From NCBI RefSeq assembly GCF_014646355.1, contig NZ_BMNH01000012.1, positions 62,001 to 126,000 of the forward strand: DNA of 64,000 nucleotides, in the 5' to 3' direction. The DNA comes from Nonomuraea cavernae. GTDB taxonomy: Bacteria; Actinomycetota; Actinomycetes; Streptosporangiales; Streptosporangiaceae. Positions 40,112 to 50,701 of this stretch are shown here, piece after piece. A program made the position numbers and the translations under genes. Under the pieces are notes generated by a model. That model searched no databases and was not told the origin of the DNA. It worked only from the letters and a program-made list of their open reading frames with translations. Every line of letters begins with the position of its first letter. Positions within the stretch are counted from its first letter, which is position 1.

Positions 40112-40205
40112 GCACCGGGACTACCCTCCGGCGCGGTTTTCACCGGATCTTCTTCGGCGCGTCGGAGGAGGACTCACCGGCGTCCTTCCGGGTAGCGATG
40201 AGCGA

Positions 40206-40955
40206 ATGCGGAACGAGGACCGGTCTCCATCAGACATCAGAGCCGACCGCGGCCTGGGAGTGCGCCTGGGAGTCGCGAGCGTCGCGATCGTGCTGGCCAT
40301 GATCCCGTTCACGCTGCTGCTCGTCGTCGCCAAGATGCCGCTCAACCGGCTGGACGCCCAGGTCGCCGAGAACCTGCACGCGTACGCGCTCGACCATCCC
40401 GTGATGACCAATGCGCTCATCGTGTGGACCGACCTGTTCGGGCCCTGGCCGTGGCGCATCGCCGTCGCTGTCTACGCCGGCTGGCTGTTCTACCGGGGCG
40501 CCCCGAGGGTGGCCCTGTGGGCGGTCACCACGCTGACCGTGGGCGGCCTGCTCGGCCTCGCCCTCAAGGTCATCGTCGCGCGGTCCCGGCCGCACCTGCC
40601 CGATCCGGTGGCACTGGCGCCCGGTGACTCCTTCCCCTCGGGCCACGCGGTGAACGTGACCCTGGGCGTGGGAGTGATCATGCTGCTCGTCCTGCCCTCG
40701 CTGCCCCGGTGGGGGCGGCGCGTCGCCTGGGCCGTCGGCGCCTTCGTGGTGCTCTCGGTCGGCTACACCCGGATCGCCCTCGGCGTGCACTGGGTGAGCG
40801 ACGTGGTCGCGGGGATCGTGCTGGGCGTGGTCGTGGTGGCCGCCACGGCGGTGGCGTTCGAGACGTGGCGGCGCGAGCAGGGCCGCAGGCCCGTGAAACC
40901 AATGACCGAAGGAGTGGAACCCGAATCCGTGAAGGTGACCCATGAGCAGAACTGA
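40206..40955 (+). CDS. PAP2-family phosphatase
   Basis: 249 residues with six transmembrane helices. Catalytic motifs are KVIVARSRPHLP (C1), FPSGHAVN (C2) and GYTRIALGVHWVSD (C3, histidine and aspartate present, first Ser-Arg pair altered to Tyr-Thr-Arg). The family removes phosphate from phosphatidic acid, undecaprenyl diphosphate or similar lipids on the outer face of the membrane. The last 14 bp overlap the next PAP2 gene. The start lacks a strong ribosome-binding site. Confidence 0.88.
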   Translation: MRNEDRSPSDIRADRGLGVRLGVASVAIVLAMIPFTLLLVVAKMPLNRLDAQVAENLHAYALDHPVMTNALIVWTDLFGPWPWRIAVAVYAGWLFYRGAPRVALWAVTTLTVGGLLGLALKVIVARSRPHLPDPVALAPGDSFPSGHAVNVTLGVGVIMLLVLPSLPRWGRRVAWAVGAFVVLSVGYTRIALGVHWVSDVVAGIVLGVVVVAATAVAFETWRREQGRRPVKPMTEGVEPESVKVTHEQN

Positions 40956-41643
40956 GCACGTGAAGTACTACGCGCTGACCATCGTCTTACCGCTGCTGCT
41001 GATGCTCGGCGTGACGTACGGGATGGGCAGGCTGATCCTCGCGCTGCGCACCGGTGAGGCGTCCGCCAACCGCGACCTGGCCGCCGAGCGCACCTCGCTG
41101 TGGAACACCCTGACCGACTTCGGCAGCAGCCTGTCCGACACCCCGTACATCGTGGGGTTGACCGCGATCGCCGCGATCGTCTTCAGGCTCGTCTATCACC
41201 GCTGGCGAGAGTCGATCTTCCTGATCGTGGCCGTCTGGAGCCAGTCGCTCATCTTCCTCGCCACCACCGTGCTCGTCGAACGGAGCCGCCCGCCGGTGCC
41301 GCATCTCGACCCCGCCCCGCCCACCTCGAGTTTCCCCTCGGGTCACACCAGCGCCGCCGTGGCCTTCTACTGCGGGCTCGCGCTCGTCCTGGCCACGCAC
41401 CTGCGTAACCGGACGCTCCGGGTGGCGATCTGGACGCTCGGCCTCGCCGCGCCGCTCATGGTCGCCGTCTCCCGCCTGTACCGGGGCATGCACTTCCCCA
41501 CCGACGTCGCCTGGGGCCTGCTGCTGGGCGCCGTCTGCGTCCTCGTGGCCGCCCGCTCCATCCTGTTCCGCGGCGACGAGGGCCGGCTCCGGCCGGCGTC
41601 ACGCGGCAGGCCGAAGCGGGTCGCGTCGTCAGGCGGCGCCTGA
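40942..41643 (+). CDS. PAP2-family phosphatase, second copy
   Basis: 233 residues, membrane-embedded. C2 is FPSGHTSAAVAFY and C3 is SRLYRGMHFPTDV, both intact. In C1 (TTVLVERSRPPVP) the usual lysine position is Thr, so substrate phosphate binding may differ. It starts inside the end of the first PAP2 gene and probably shares its transcript. The 3' end overlaps the WS/DGAT gene by 15 bp on the other strand. Confidence 0.88.
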   Translation: MSRTEHVKYYALTIVLPLLLMLGVTYGMGRLILALRTGEASANRDLAAERTSLWNTLTDFGSSLSDTPYIVGLTAIAAIVFRLVYHRWRESIFLIVAVWSQSLIFLATTVLVERSRPPVPHLDPAPPTSSFPSGHTSAAVAFYCGLALVLATHLRNRTLRVAIWTLGLAAPLMVAVSRLYRGMHFPTDVAWGLLLGAVCVLVAARSILFRGDEGRLRPASRGRPKRVASSGGA

Positions 41644-42945
41644 GGCCGTGAGACGGGCGAGCTCATCGCCCAGCCGGGCGGTGAGCTCGTCCAGGTCGGG
41701 CACCCCGTCGGGATCGGCGATGAGGCTGATCGCGAGCGTGCCCGCGTAGGACAGGATCTCGAAGGTCACCGTCACGTTGCCGTTCTCGGCGACCGCCACG
41801 GGGATCACCTGGCTGATGGTCGCGCCGGCGAAGGCCAACGGCTGCTCGGGCCCGCGCACGTTGCTGACCAGGGTGTGGATGCGCCGCTGGCGGCGGAGAT
41901 ACCAGCGGTAGAGGCCGATCGCGGCCAGCAGCCGGAACATCGGGCCGAACAGGCCGGCCGCGAAGCCGTCGACGGCCGGCTTCCTGCGCTCCGCCAGCAG
42001 GGCGGCGTTCTTCACCAGCCGTTCCTCGGCGGTGCCGGTGACGGGCAGGCGGGCGATCAGCACACCGAACCGGTTGCCGAGGTCGGTGGAGGTGGCACTG
42101 CGCCGGACGGACACCGGCACCGAGACCGACAGCGCGCCGACGTGCTCGCCCCGCCGTTGCAGCAGGCTGTGGAGCGCTCCGGTGACCGCCGTCAGCAGAA
42201 CGTCGTTCACGGTGCACCCGTGACGGTGCGCCGCGGAGCGCACCGCCGCCAGGTCCGCTCGTACGACGGCGAGCCTGCGCCGTCCGCCGGTCGGCCGCAG
42301 CAACGAGCACCGCGCGACGGGCTCCGGCCGCATCCCGCCCGTCGCGGCGGTGGCGGCCCTGGCCCCCCGCCAGAAGGCGCGCGGCCGCGCGAGGGCCCGC
42401 AGGCGCTCGGCGAGCGCGTCGGCGGCGAGGCGCCGCAGGGGTGGCGGGCGCCGGGGGAAGCCCGCTGGAGCGGGCCGTTCGGCCTGGTCGACGAGCGCCG
42501 CGAGCAGAGCGAGTCCGCCGATCCCGTCGGCCAGCACATGGTCGAGGACCACGATCAGCGCGACCGCGCCGTCCTCCAGCCCGGTGACGAAGGTCGCCGT
42601 CCACCGCGAGGGCGGCAGGGGGCCGGTCAGCACGGCGGCGGCCACGTCCAGCAACGCCCGCTCGTCCCCCGGCGAGGGGCAGGTGAGCCGCCGCACGTGC
42701 AGACCGATGTCGAATCGGGGGTCGTCCACCCACACCGGGCGGCCGCAGCCGAAGGGCAGGGGCACCAGTCGCCGCCTCAGCCGCGGCACCGACCGGATCC
42801 GGTCGGCGAGCGACGCCATCGCCTCGGCCACCTCGAACTCCGGTCCCGCCTCCAGCACCAGGACCGCGCCGGCCCGCTGGGACAGCGACGGGCCCGACCC
42901 CATGGCCAGCATGGCCACGTCCGACGGGCTGGCGCGGTCGATCAT
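41629..42945 (-). CDS. Wax ester synthase / diacylglycerol acyltransferase (WS/DGAT) family
   Basis: 438 residues. The N-terminal condensation-like half carries LDHVLADGIGG where the acyltransferase motif HHxxxDG is expected, so the first histidine is Asp while the catalytic second histidine and DG are kept. The C-terminal half has NRFGVLIARLP, HTLVSNVRGP and DELTARLGDELARL, all typical. These enzymes make triacylglycerol or wax esters. GGAGGAGGGG lies upstream of the ATG at 42945, preferred over 42966. Confidence 0.88.
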   Translation of the reverse strand: MIDRASPSDVAMLAMGSGPSLSQRAGAVLVLEAGPEFEVAEAMASLADRIRSVPRLRRRLVPLPFGCGRPVWVDDPRFDIGLHVRRLTCPSPGDERALLDVAAAVLTGPLPPSRWTATFVTGLEDGAVALIVVLDHVLADGIGGLALLAALVDQAERPAPAGFPRRPPPLRRLAADALAERLRALARPRAFWRGARAATAATGGMRPEPVARCSLLRPTGGRRRLAVVRADLAAVRSAAHRHGCTVNDVLLTAVTGALHSLLQRRGEHVGALSVSVPVSVRRSATSTDLGNRFGVLIARLPVTGTAEERLVKNAALLAERRKPAVDGFAAGLFGPMFRLLAAIGLYRWYLRRQRRIHTLVSNVRGPEQPLAFAGATISQVIPVAVAENGNVTVTFEILSYAGTLAISLIADPDGVPDLDELTARLGDELARLTASGAA

Positions 42946-43237
42946 CGGCCCCTCCTCCGGCGGCATCGGCTCGCCGCCGACGTGTGGTCAGTGGTGGGAG
43001 TCGGTCGCCGGCCGGCTGATCTCGTCCCGCGTCCACCGTGCCGCTCCTGGCTCGCGTCCGGCAGTGCCGTAGGTCGTCGAAGCGAGAGGACCTTCGTCCT
43101 GACTCCCCGCCGGCGTCCGGCGTTCCGGTGCCGGCGGGATCCCGGTGAGCGGGATCGAGGTCGAGGGGGCCCGCCCCGGCTTGCTCTGCTGTCCAGCGAG
43201 GCGGCGGCGTGCGCCCCGCGACCGCGAGGAGAGGACC

Positions 43238-44896
43238 GTGCCAGAGGTGAGCAGCCGTGAGGATTCCGTGGGCGCGCTGGCGGACGACCGTCCGGCGGGC
43301 CAGGTCACGTTCGCGGAGCTGATCGAGGCGCGGGCGGAGGACGACCGGGCCGGGCTGAGATTCGAGGACCGGTGCTGGACCTGGCGGGAGGTCGTGGCGC
43401 AGGCGCGGTCGCGGGCCGGGCTCGCCCGCGACCTGCGCCGGCCCGGCCCCTGGCACGTCGGGCTGCTCCTGGACAACACCCCCGAGCACCTGTTCTGGCT
43501 GCTCGGGGCGGCGCTGGCGGGGGCGGGCGTGGTCGGGATCAACCCGACCCGCCGGGGCGCCGAGCTGGCCGCCGACATCGACTTCACCGACTGCGGGCTG
43601 ATCGTCACCGAGCCCGCGCGGCGGCCGCTGCTGGACGGGCTCGACCTGGACCGCCCGCCCGGCCGGGTGCTGGTCACCGGCACCGAGGAGTACGCGCGGG
43701 CGCTCGCGGACGCCTCTCCCCTGGGCTCCGGCGACCCTCGGCCCGAGCCCGGCACGATCTTCTCGCTGGTCTTCACCTCCGGCACCACCTCCGCGCCCAA
43801 GGCGGTGATCTGCAGCCAGGGCCGGCTCGGCCGGATCGCCGTGCAGCAGCGCGAGCGCAGGTGCCTCGGCCGCGACGACGTCTTCTACGTCGTGATGCCG
43901 ATGTTCCACTCGAACGCGATCATGGCGGGCATCGCCCCCGCCGTCAGCTCCGGCGGCTGCGTGGTGCTGCGCCGCAGGTTCTCCGCCTCGGCGTTCCTGC
44001 CCGACGTACGCCGCCACGGCGTGACCTTCTTCAACTACGTCGGCAAGCCGCTGCACTACATCCTGGCCGTGCCGGAACGGGAGGACGACGCCGACAACCC
44101 GCTGCGGATCGCGTTCGGCAACGAGGCGTCCGAGCGCGACATCGCGGAGTTCGGCCGGCGGTTCGGCTGCGCCGTCATCGACTCGTACGGCTCCAGCGAG
44201 GGCGAGATCCGGATCAGCCGGGTGCCGGGGACACCGCCCGGCTCGCTGGGCGTCGCCGAGGAGGGCACGGTCGTGGTGAACCCGGAGACGATGCAGGAGT
44301 GCCCGCGCGCGGTGTTCGACGAGCACGGCGCACTGCTCAACGCCGACGAGGCCATCGGGGAGATCGTCAACAAGGCGGGGGCGGCGGTGTTCGAGGGCTA
44401 CTACCGCAATCCGGAGGCGACGGCGCGGCGGATCCGGGGCGGCTGGTCGTGGTCGGGTGACCTCGCCTACCGCGACGCCGCGGGTTTCTGGTACTTCGCC
44501 GGCCGCGACAGCGACTGGCTGCGGGTGGACGGGGAGAACTTCGCCGCCGCGCCGGTCGAGCGGCTGCTGTCGCGGTTCGGGGCGTTCGCCGACGTGGCGG
44601 TCTACGCGGTGCCGGATCCGGACGTCGGCGACCAGGTGATGGCGGCGGTGGTGCTGGCGGAGGGGCGGGAGTTCGACCCGGGCGCCTTCGGCGAGTTCCT
44701 GGCCGGTCAGCCGGATCTCGGCACGAAGTGGCCGCCGAGGTACGTCCGGGTCACCGCCGAGCTGCCCCGCACGGCCACGAGCAAGGTGGTCAAGCGCTCG
44801 CTGCGGGAGGCGGCCTGGCACACCGCCGATCCCGTGTTCGTCCGGCCCGGCACGGCTCTCACGTACGAACCGCTCACCCCCGGCCCGACAGCCTGA
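43238..44896 (+). CDS. fadD17: Acyl-CoA ligase, FadD17-type
   Basis: 552 residues, ANL fold. P-loop FTSGTTSAPKAVI, PMFHSNAIMAG, RRRFSASAFLPDVRRHG, the YVGKPLHYILAVPE block, SYGSSEGEI and the final LPRTATSKVVKRSL lysine. The FHSNA...NYVGKPL...GNEASERDI pattern matches mycobacterial FadD17, a member of the cholesterol-responsive (KstR) set and thought to activate long-chain or steroid side-chain acids. GAGGAGAGG lies 3 nt before the GTG start. It borders the KstR2-type cluster. Confidence 0.85.
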   Translation: MPEVSSREDSVGALADDRPAGQVTFAELIEARAEDDRAGLRFEDRCWTWREVVAQARSRAGLARDLRRPGPWHVGLLLDNTPEHLFWLLGAALAGAGVVGINPTRRGAELAADIDFTDCGLIVTEPARRPLLDGLDLDRPPGRVLVTGTEEYARALADASPLGSGDPRPEPGTIFSLVFTSGTTSAPKAVICSQGRLGRIAVQQRERRCLGRDDVFYVVMPMFHSNAIMAGIAPAVSSGGCVVLRRRFSASAFLPDVRRHGVTFFNYVGKPLHYILAVPEREDDADNPLRIAFGNEASERDIAEFGRRFGCAVIDSYGSSEGEIRISRVPGTPPGSLGVAEEGTVVVNPETMQECPRAVFDEHGALLNADEAIGEIVNKAGAAVFEGYYRNPEATARRIRGGWSWSGDLAYRDAAGFWYFAGRDSDWLRVDGENFAAAPVERLLSRFGAFADVAVYAVPDPDVGDQVMAAVVLAEGREFDPGAFGEFLAGQPDLGTKWPPRYVRVTAELPRTATSKVVKRSLREAAWHTADPVFVRPGTALTYEPLTPGPTA

Positions 44897-44950
44897 GGGG
44901 GTGCGCGAGCCGTACGGGCGGGTGGCCCGGACGGCTCGCGGGAACGAGGG

Positions 44951-46108
<1,158 letters not shown>

Positions 46109-46118
46109 CGGAAACTCC

Positions 46119-46736
46119 TCAGGTTGTCAGGATCCCTTCCAGGACCATCGCTATGTACTGCCTGGCGATCTCTTCGGCGGGCAGTGGGCCGTCGGTTCGG
46201 TACCAGCTCGCGGCCACCCACACGGTGTCGCGGATGAAGCGGTAGATCAGTCCGGTGTCGAGGTCGGCGCGCAGGATCCCGTCCGTGACCCCCCGGTCGA
46301 GCACCGAGAGCCACATCTCGCGGAACCGCTGCTGCGAGTCGACCAAGTACGAGAAACGCGGATTTGTCGCCAGATGCTTGGATTCGTTCTGATAGATCAC
46401 CACGGCCGGCCGGTAGCGCTCGATGCACCGGAACGACTCGGTGATCAGCGCCTCGAACGTCTCCCGAGCGCCCAGGCCGGAGGCGATCACCTTGTCGTAG
46501 GCGGACCACATGTCGGCGAGGAAGACGGACAGGATCTCGTCGACCATCGCCTCCTTGGAGTCGAAGTGGTAGTAGAGGCTGCCCCCGAGGATGTCGGCGG
46601 CGTCGGCCACCTCGCGAACCGTCGTGGCCGCGTATCCCCGTGACGCGAACACCTCGGCGGCGGTCGCGAGCAACTCCGCCCGCCGCCCGGCCCGGGCGGC
46701 GGCGGTGGTCTGGGAATCTCGGCGTCGTGCGCTCAT
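46119..46736 (-). CDS. kstR2: TetR-family repressor KstR2
   Basis: 205 residues. The N-terminal helix-turn-helix is ASRGYAATTVREVADAADIL with GGSLYYHFDSKEAMVDEIL. The ligand domain contains VVIYQNESKHLATNPRFSYL and LIYRFIRDTVWVAASWYR, which follow mycobacterial KstR2 closely. KstR2 senses HIP-CoA and represses genes for steroid rings C and D. It sits in the operon ipdF-kstR2-fadA6, so it is likely autoregulated. Candidate operators are the two dyads at 47598-47611 and 54478-54491. Confidence 0.9.
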   Translation of the reverse strand: MSARRRDSQTTAAARAGRRAELLATAAEVFASRGYAATTVREVADAADILGGSLYYHFDSKEAMVDEILSVFLADMWSAYDKVIASGLGARETFEALITESFRCIERYRPAVVIYQNESKHLATNPRFSYLVDSQQRFREMWLSVLDRGVTDGILRADLDTGLIYRFIRDTVWVAASWYRTDGPLPAEEIARQYIAMVLEGILTT

Positions 46737-46767
46737 CGGAAGGCGGACCTCTCAGGGATGCTGACTC

Positions 46768-47583
46768 TCAGGGATGCTGGCTGGAGACCGAGACGACCTC
46801 TCCGGTCATGTAGGAGGAGTAGTCGCTCGCGAGGAAGACGATAACGTTGGCGACCTCCCACGGCTCCGCGTAGCGGCCGAACGCCTCCCTGCCGGTGAGC
46901 TCGGCCAGCAACTCCTCGGTCGTGACCTTGGCCAGGTGCGGGTGCATGGCCAGCGAGGGGGCCACCGCGTTGATCCGCACACCGTACGGCGCGGCCTCGA
47001 TCGCCGCGCACCGGGTCAGCGCCATGACGCCGGCCTTGGCCGCGGCGTAGTGGGCCTGGCCCTCCTGCGCCCGCCAGCCGATCACCGACGCGTTGTTGAC
47101 GATCACGCCGCGGCCTCGCGGCTGCATGCGCGCCAGCGCGGCCCGGGTGCAGCGCATCGTGCCGCCCAGGGTCACGTCCAGCACGCGGCCCCACTGCTCG
47201 TCGGTCATCTCGACGAGTTTGGCCGTGCCGCCGAGGCCGGCGTTGTTGACCACCACGTCGACCGGGCCGAATCTCTCCTCGGCGGTCGCGAACAGGTGCT
47301 GGACCTGCTCCTCGGAGGTGACGTCGCACGGGACCGCGGTCACCGCCGCGCCGTACTCGCCCTCCAGGACCGCCAGGCTCTCCCCGAGCCGGCGCTCGTG
47401 GGCGTCGCTGATCACCACCCGCGCGCCCTCCTCCAGCAGGCGGCGCGCGCACGCGCCGCCGATGCCGGTGCCGGCGGCGGCCGTCACCACGGCCACCCGG
47501 CCGCGCAGCAGGCCGTGACCGGGAACGTAGGCCGGCGGACCGGCAGGGACCCGCGCCGGGTCCTCCTCCTCGCTGAGCTTCAC
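46768..47583 (-). CDS. ipdF: Short-chain dehydrogenase IpdF (5-hydroxy-HIP-CoA type)
   Basis: 271 residues, Rossmann SDR. Nucleotide loop TAAAGTGIGGACA, NNAG motif VVNNAGLGG, catalytic Ser in NNASVIGW and Tyr-Lys in HYAAAKAG. The conserved tail EVVSVSSQHP and the GHGLLRGRVAVVTAAAG opening match Rv3559c (IpdF) of mycobacteria, which oxidises the ring hydroxyl of HIP-CoA derivatives. The GTG start lacks a Shine-Dalgarno site and lies 7 nt from a TAGAGT hexamer, so the transcript may be leaderless. Confidence 0.9.
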   Translation of the reverse strand: MKLSEEEDPARVPAGPPAYVPGHGLLRGRVAVVTAAAGTGIGGACARRLLEEGARVVISDAHERRLGESLAVLEGEYGAAVTAVPCDVTSEEQVQHLFATAEERFGPVDVVVNNAGLGGTAKLVEMTDEQWGRVLDVTLGGTMRCTRAALARMQPRGRGVIVNNASVIGWRAQEGQAHYAAAKAGVMALTRCAAIEAAPYGVRINAVAPSLAMHPHLAKVTTEELLAELTGREAFGRYAEPWEVANVIVFLASDYSSYMTGEVVSVSSQHP

Positions 47584-47597
47584 GTGGTTTACTCTAC

Positions 47598-47611
47598 CAA
47601 ATAGTTGTTAG
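47598..47611. promoter_or_regulatory. Candidate KstR2 operator, left copy
   Basis: CAAATAGTTGTTAG matches the better dyad at 54478-54491 at 11 of 14 positions, including the whole TGTTAG half followed by AAA. It lies in the 46-bp gap between divergent ipdF and the enoyl-CoA hydratase gene, overlapping where both promoters must be. Confidence 0.55.
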
Positions 47612-47629
47612 AAAGAATGCGAGGGCCCC

Positions 47630-48469
47630 ATGACCGTGGTGCGCTACGAACGGCGCGGACCCGTGGCGGTGGTCACCATGAACCGCCCCGACTACCGCAA
47701 CGCCCAGAACTCGGCGATGACCTACGCCCTCGACGAGGCCTTCTACCAGGCCGCCGCCGACGACGAGGTCAAGGTGATCGTGCTGGCCGGAGCGGGCAAG
47801 CACTTCTCCGCCGGCCACGACATCGGCACCCCCGAGCGCGACGCGCACGTCTCGTTCGAACGTAAGGCGGGACTGTGGTGGGACCACGTGGGCAAGGACG
47901 GCGCGGAGAGCCGGTTCGCCCGCGAGTCGGAGGTCTATCTCGGGATGTGCCGGCGGTGGCGGGAGATCCCCAAACCGACGATCGCGATGGTGCAGGGCGC
48001 GTGCATCGCGGGCGGGCTCATGCTGGCCTGGGTGTGCGACCTGATCGTCGCCTCGGACGACGCGTTCTTCGCCGACCCGGTGGTGCGGATGGGCATCCCG
48101 GGCGTCGAGTACTTCGCGCACCCGTGGGCGATGCCGCCGCGGATCGCCAAGGAGTTCCTCTACACCGGCGACCGGATGCCCGCGCGGCGCGCGTACGAGG
48201 TGGGGATGGTCAACCGGCTGGTGCCCCGCGAGGAGCTGGAGGCGCAGACGCTGGCGCTGGCCGAGCGGATCGCGGCCATGCCGCGGATGGGCCTCGCGCT
48301 CACCAAGAAGGCGGTCAACCAGGCCGAGGACCTGCAGGGCATGCACGCCGGCATGGACTCCGTCTTCGGCCTGCACCATCTCGCCCACGCGCACAACGCC
48401 GAGACCGCCGCCGACTCCCTGGCCGGGATGGACCCCAAGAGCATGAAGGCGGCCGCCGATGGATCTTGA
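47630..48469 (+). CDS. Enoyl-CoA hydratase/isomerase family protein
   Basis: 279 residues, crotonase fold. The oxyanion loops are KHFSAGHDIGTP and GACIAGGLMLAWVCDL; PVVRMGIPGVEYFAHPW is the active-site helix. The long insert around WWDHVGKDGAESRFARESE recalls EchA13-like proteins. Its neighbours suggest hydration of an enoyl-CoA from ring C/D breakdown. GAGGG 4 nt before the ATG. It overlaps the following acyl-CoA dehydrogenase by 11 bp. Confidence 0.85.
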   Translation: MTVVRYERRGPVAVVTMNRPDYRNAQNSAMTYALDEAFYQAAADDEVKVIVLAGAGKHFSAGHDIGTPERDAHVSFERKAGLWWDHVGKDGAESRFARESEVYLGMCRRWREIPKPTIAMVQGACIAGGLMLAWVCDLIVASDDAFFADPVVRMGIPGVEYFAHPWAMPPRIAKEFLYTGDRMPARRAYEVGMVNRLVPREELEAQTLALAERIAAMPRMGLALTKKAVNQAEDLQGMHAGMDSVFGLHHLAHAHNAETAADSLAGMDPKSMKAAADGS

Positions 48470-49589
48470 CCTGTCGTCCGTGGAACCGTTCCGCGCCGAG
48501 GTGCGCGCGTGGCTGCGCGCCCACGTGCCCGCCGCGCCCCTGCCGTCGCTGGAGACGAAGGAGGGCTTCGCCGCCCACCGCGCCTGGGAGCGCCGGCTGC
48601 ACGAGGCCCGCCTGTCGGTGGTGTCCTGGCCGGAGGAGTACGGCGGCCGGGACGCGACGCCGCTGGAGTGGCTGGTCTTCGAGGAGGAGTACTACGCGGC
48701 CGGGGCTCCGGGCCGGGTCGGCCAGAACGGCATCAACCTGCTCGCGCCCACCCTCTTCCAGCACGGCACCCCCGAACAGCTCGCCCGCGTGCTGCCGCCG
48801 ATGGCCTCGGGCGAGGTCATCTGGGCGCAGGCCTGGTCGGAGCCCGGCGCGGGCAGCGACCTGGCGTCCCTGCGGGCCACCGCCACCCGGGTCGCCGGCG
48901 GCTGGCGGCTGAACGGCCAGAAGACGTGGAGCTCGCGCGCCGCCTTCGCCGACCGGGGCTTCGGCCCGTTCCGCTCCGACCCCGAGGCCGGGCGGCACCA
49001 CGGCCTGACGTACCTGATGTTCGCGCTGGACGCCGAGGGCGTCACCCGCAGGCCGATCGGCCGCATCGACGGCAAGCCCGCCTTCGCCGAGCTCTTCTTC
49101 GACGACGTGTTCGTGCCCGACCACGACGTCATCGGCGAGCCGGGCTCGGGCTGGCGGGTCGCGATGAGCACCACGGGCAACGAGCGCGGGCTCACTCTGC
49201 GCAGCCCGGGGCGGTTCCTGGCCGCCGCCGACCGGCTGGTGGAGCTCTGGCAGGCGCACGGCGACCCCGCCGACACCGCGCTGCGCGACCGGGTGGCCGA
49301 CGCGTGGATCAGGGCCCGCGCCTACCGGCTCAAGGGGTTCGAGACGATCTCCCGCACCGAGGACGTGGGCGCGGAGTCCAGCGTCAACAAGATCTTCTGG
49401 TCGGAGCTGGACGTGGCGCTGCACGAGACGGCCCTCGACCTGCTCGGCCCGGACGGCGAGCTGGCGGGCGAGTGGCTGGAGGGCTACGTCTTCTCCCTGG
49501 CCGGCCCGATCTACGCGGGGACCAACGAGATTCAGCGCAACGTCATCGCCGAGCGCGTGCTCGGCCTGCCGAGAGCGGGGCGGCCGTGA
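48459..49589 (+). CDS. Acyl-CoA dehydrogenase, FadE30/FadE17-like subunit
   Basis: 376 residues. FAD and substrate motifs: WAQAWSEPGAGSDLASL, LNGQKTWSS, NERGLTLRSPGRF and the C-terminal YAGTNEIQRNVIAERVLGLP. The pattern resembles steroid-catabolic FadE proteins that form alpha2-beta2 tetramers with a sister gene. Here the sister gene follows with a GTGA overlap. It probably dehydrogenates a ring-derived acyl-CoA; the exact step is not assignable. Confidence 0.87.
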   Translation: MDLDLSSVEPFRAEVRAWLRAHVPAAPLPSLETKEGFAAHRAWERRLHEARLSVVSWPEEYGGRDATPLEWLVFEEEYYAAGAPGRVGQNGINLLAPTLFQHGTPEQLARVLPPMASGEVIWAQAWSEPGAGSDLASLRATATRVAGGWRLNGQKTWSSRAAFADRGFGPFRSDPEAGRHHGLTYLMFALDAEGVTRRPIGRIDGKPAFAELFFDDVFVPDHDVIGEPGSGWRVAMSTTGNERGLTLRSPGRFLAAADRLVELWQAHGDPADTALRDRVADAWIRARAYRLKGFETISRTEDVGAESSVNKIFWSELDVALHETALDLLGPDGELAGEWLEGYVFSLAGPIYAGTNEIQRNVIAERVLGLPRAGRP

Positions 49590-50701
49590 AGTTCATCCTC
49601 GACGCCGAGCAGCGGCTGTTCGGCGAGACCCTGGACAAGTTGCTGGCCCAGGCGGGCACCCCCGCCGTGGCCCGCGACTGGGCGGCCGGCCGGCCGGAGC
49701 CGGGCCTGGCCCTGTGGCGGTCGCTGGCGGAGGCCGGGCTGTTCGCGGTCGCCGTGCCCGAGCGGGCGGGCGGCGCGGGCGTGCTGCCCGTGGAGCTGGT
49801 GACCGCGTTCCACGAGCTCGGCAGGCACGGCGTGCCCGGCCCCTACGCCGAGACCGTCGCCGCTGCGGTGCTGCTCGACCGGCTGTCCATCCTCGCCGAA
49901 GGTCCCGCCGAAGGCGCCGCCGCCGTCCGGAGGTCCGGCGCCGCCGAGGGTACGCCCGACGCCCCGTCGTCCATCGTCGCTGAGGGAACGGCCGACGCCC
50001 CGTCGTCCTTCCTCGCCGAGGGAAGGGCCGAGGCGTGGCTGCCCGGTATCGCCGAAGGCACGGTCGTGGCGTCGCTCGCGCTGCCTCCGCTCGTGCCGTA
50101 CGCGCTGGACGCGGACGTCGCGAGCGTGGTGCTGACCGTCGAGGGCGACGAGCTGCGGACCGCCGCTCCGGGCCAGGTCCGGGAGTCGCTGGACCCGGCC
50201 CGGCGGCTGTTCCCGGTCGTGCCGGGCGACGTGCTGGCCGCGGGGCCCGAGGTGGCGTCGGCCGCCGGGGAGGCACGCGACCTGGGCACGCTGGCCTGCG
50301 CCGCCCAGCTCGTCGGCGTCGGGCGCCGGCTGCTGGAGGTGTCGGTGGACTACGCCGGGACCAGGCGGCAGTTCGGGCGGCCGATCGGCGAGTTCCAGGC
50401 GGTCAAGCATCATCTGGCGAACGCGCTGGTCGAGCTGGAGTACGCCCGGCCGCTGGTGCACGGCGCGGCCCTCGCGTACGGGTCGCCGGACTTCTCCCAT
50501 GAGGTGTCGGCCGCCAAGGCGATGGCGTCGGACGCGGCGTACGGGGCGGCCCGGATCGCGCTGCAGGTGCACGGCGCGATCGGCTACACCGACGAGTACG
50601 ACCCGAGCCTGCTGATCCGCAAGGCCCGGGCGTTGCGCGCGGCCTGGGGCTCCCCCGCCGACCATCGCGCCCGCGTGATGTCGGCCCTCACCGGCCCCTG
50701 A
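49586..50701 (+). CDS. Acyl-CoA dehydrogenase partner subunit with an expanded linker
   Basis: 371 residues. N- and C-terminal helical domains are recognisable (RRQFGRPIGEFQAVKHHLA; ALQVHGAIGYTDEYDPSLLIRK), but the middle beta domain is shortened, as in the partner subunits of steroid acyl-CoA dehydrogenase heterotetramers. Around residues 105-155 a repetitive AEGxxDAPSS insert comes from a 36-bp tandem repeat. GTG start overlaps the previous stop. FadE31-33- or FadE18-like roles are possible. Confidence 0.85.
   Translation: MKFILDAEQRLFGETLDKLLAQAGTPAVARDWAAGRPEPGLALWRSLAEAGLFAVAVPERAGGAGVLPVELVTAFHELGRHGVPGPYAETVAAAVLLDRLSILAEGPAEGAAAVRRSGAAEGTPDAPSSIVAEGTADAPSSFLAEGRAEAWLPGIAEGTVVASLALPPLVPYALDADVASVVLTVEGDELRTAAPGQVRESLDPARRLFPVVPGDVLAAGPEVASAAGEARDLGTLACAAQLVGVGRRLLEVSVDYAGTRRQFGRPIGEFQAVKHHLANALVELEYARPLVHGAALAYGSPDFSHEVSAAKAMASDAAYGAARIALQVHGAIGYTDEYDPSLLIRKARALRAAWGSPADHRARVMSALTGP
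49943..50022 (+). repeat. 36-bp in-frame tandem repeat in the acyl-CoA dehydrogenase gene
   Basis: Two 36-bp units sharing the core GACGCCCCGTCGTCC plus the start of a third encode [A/V]AEGT-DAPSS repeats. Period is a multiple of three, so the frame is kept. Confidence 0.85.
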
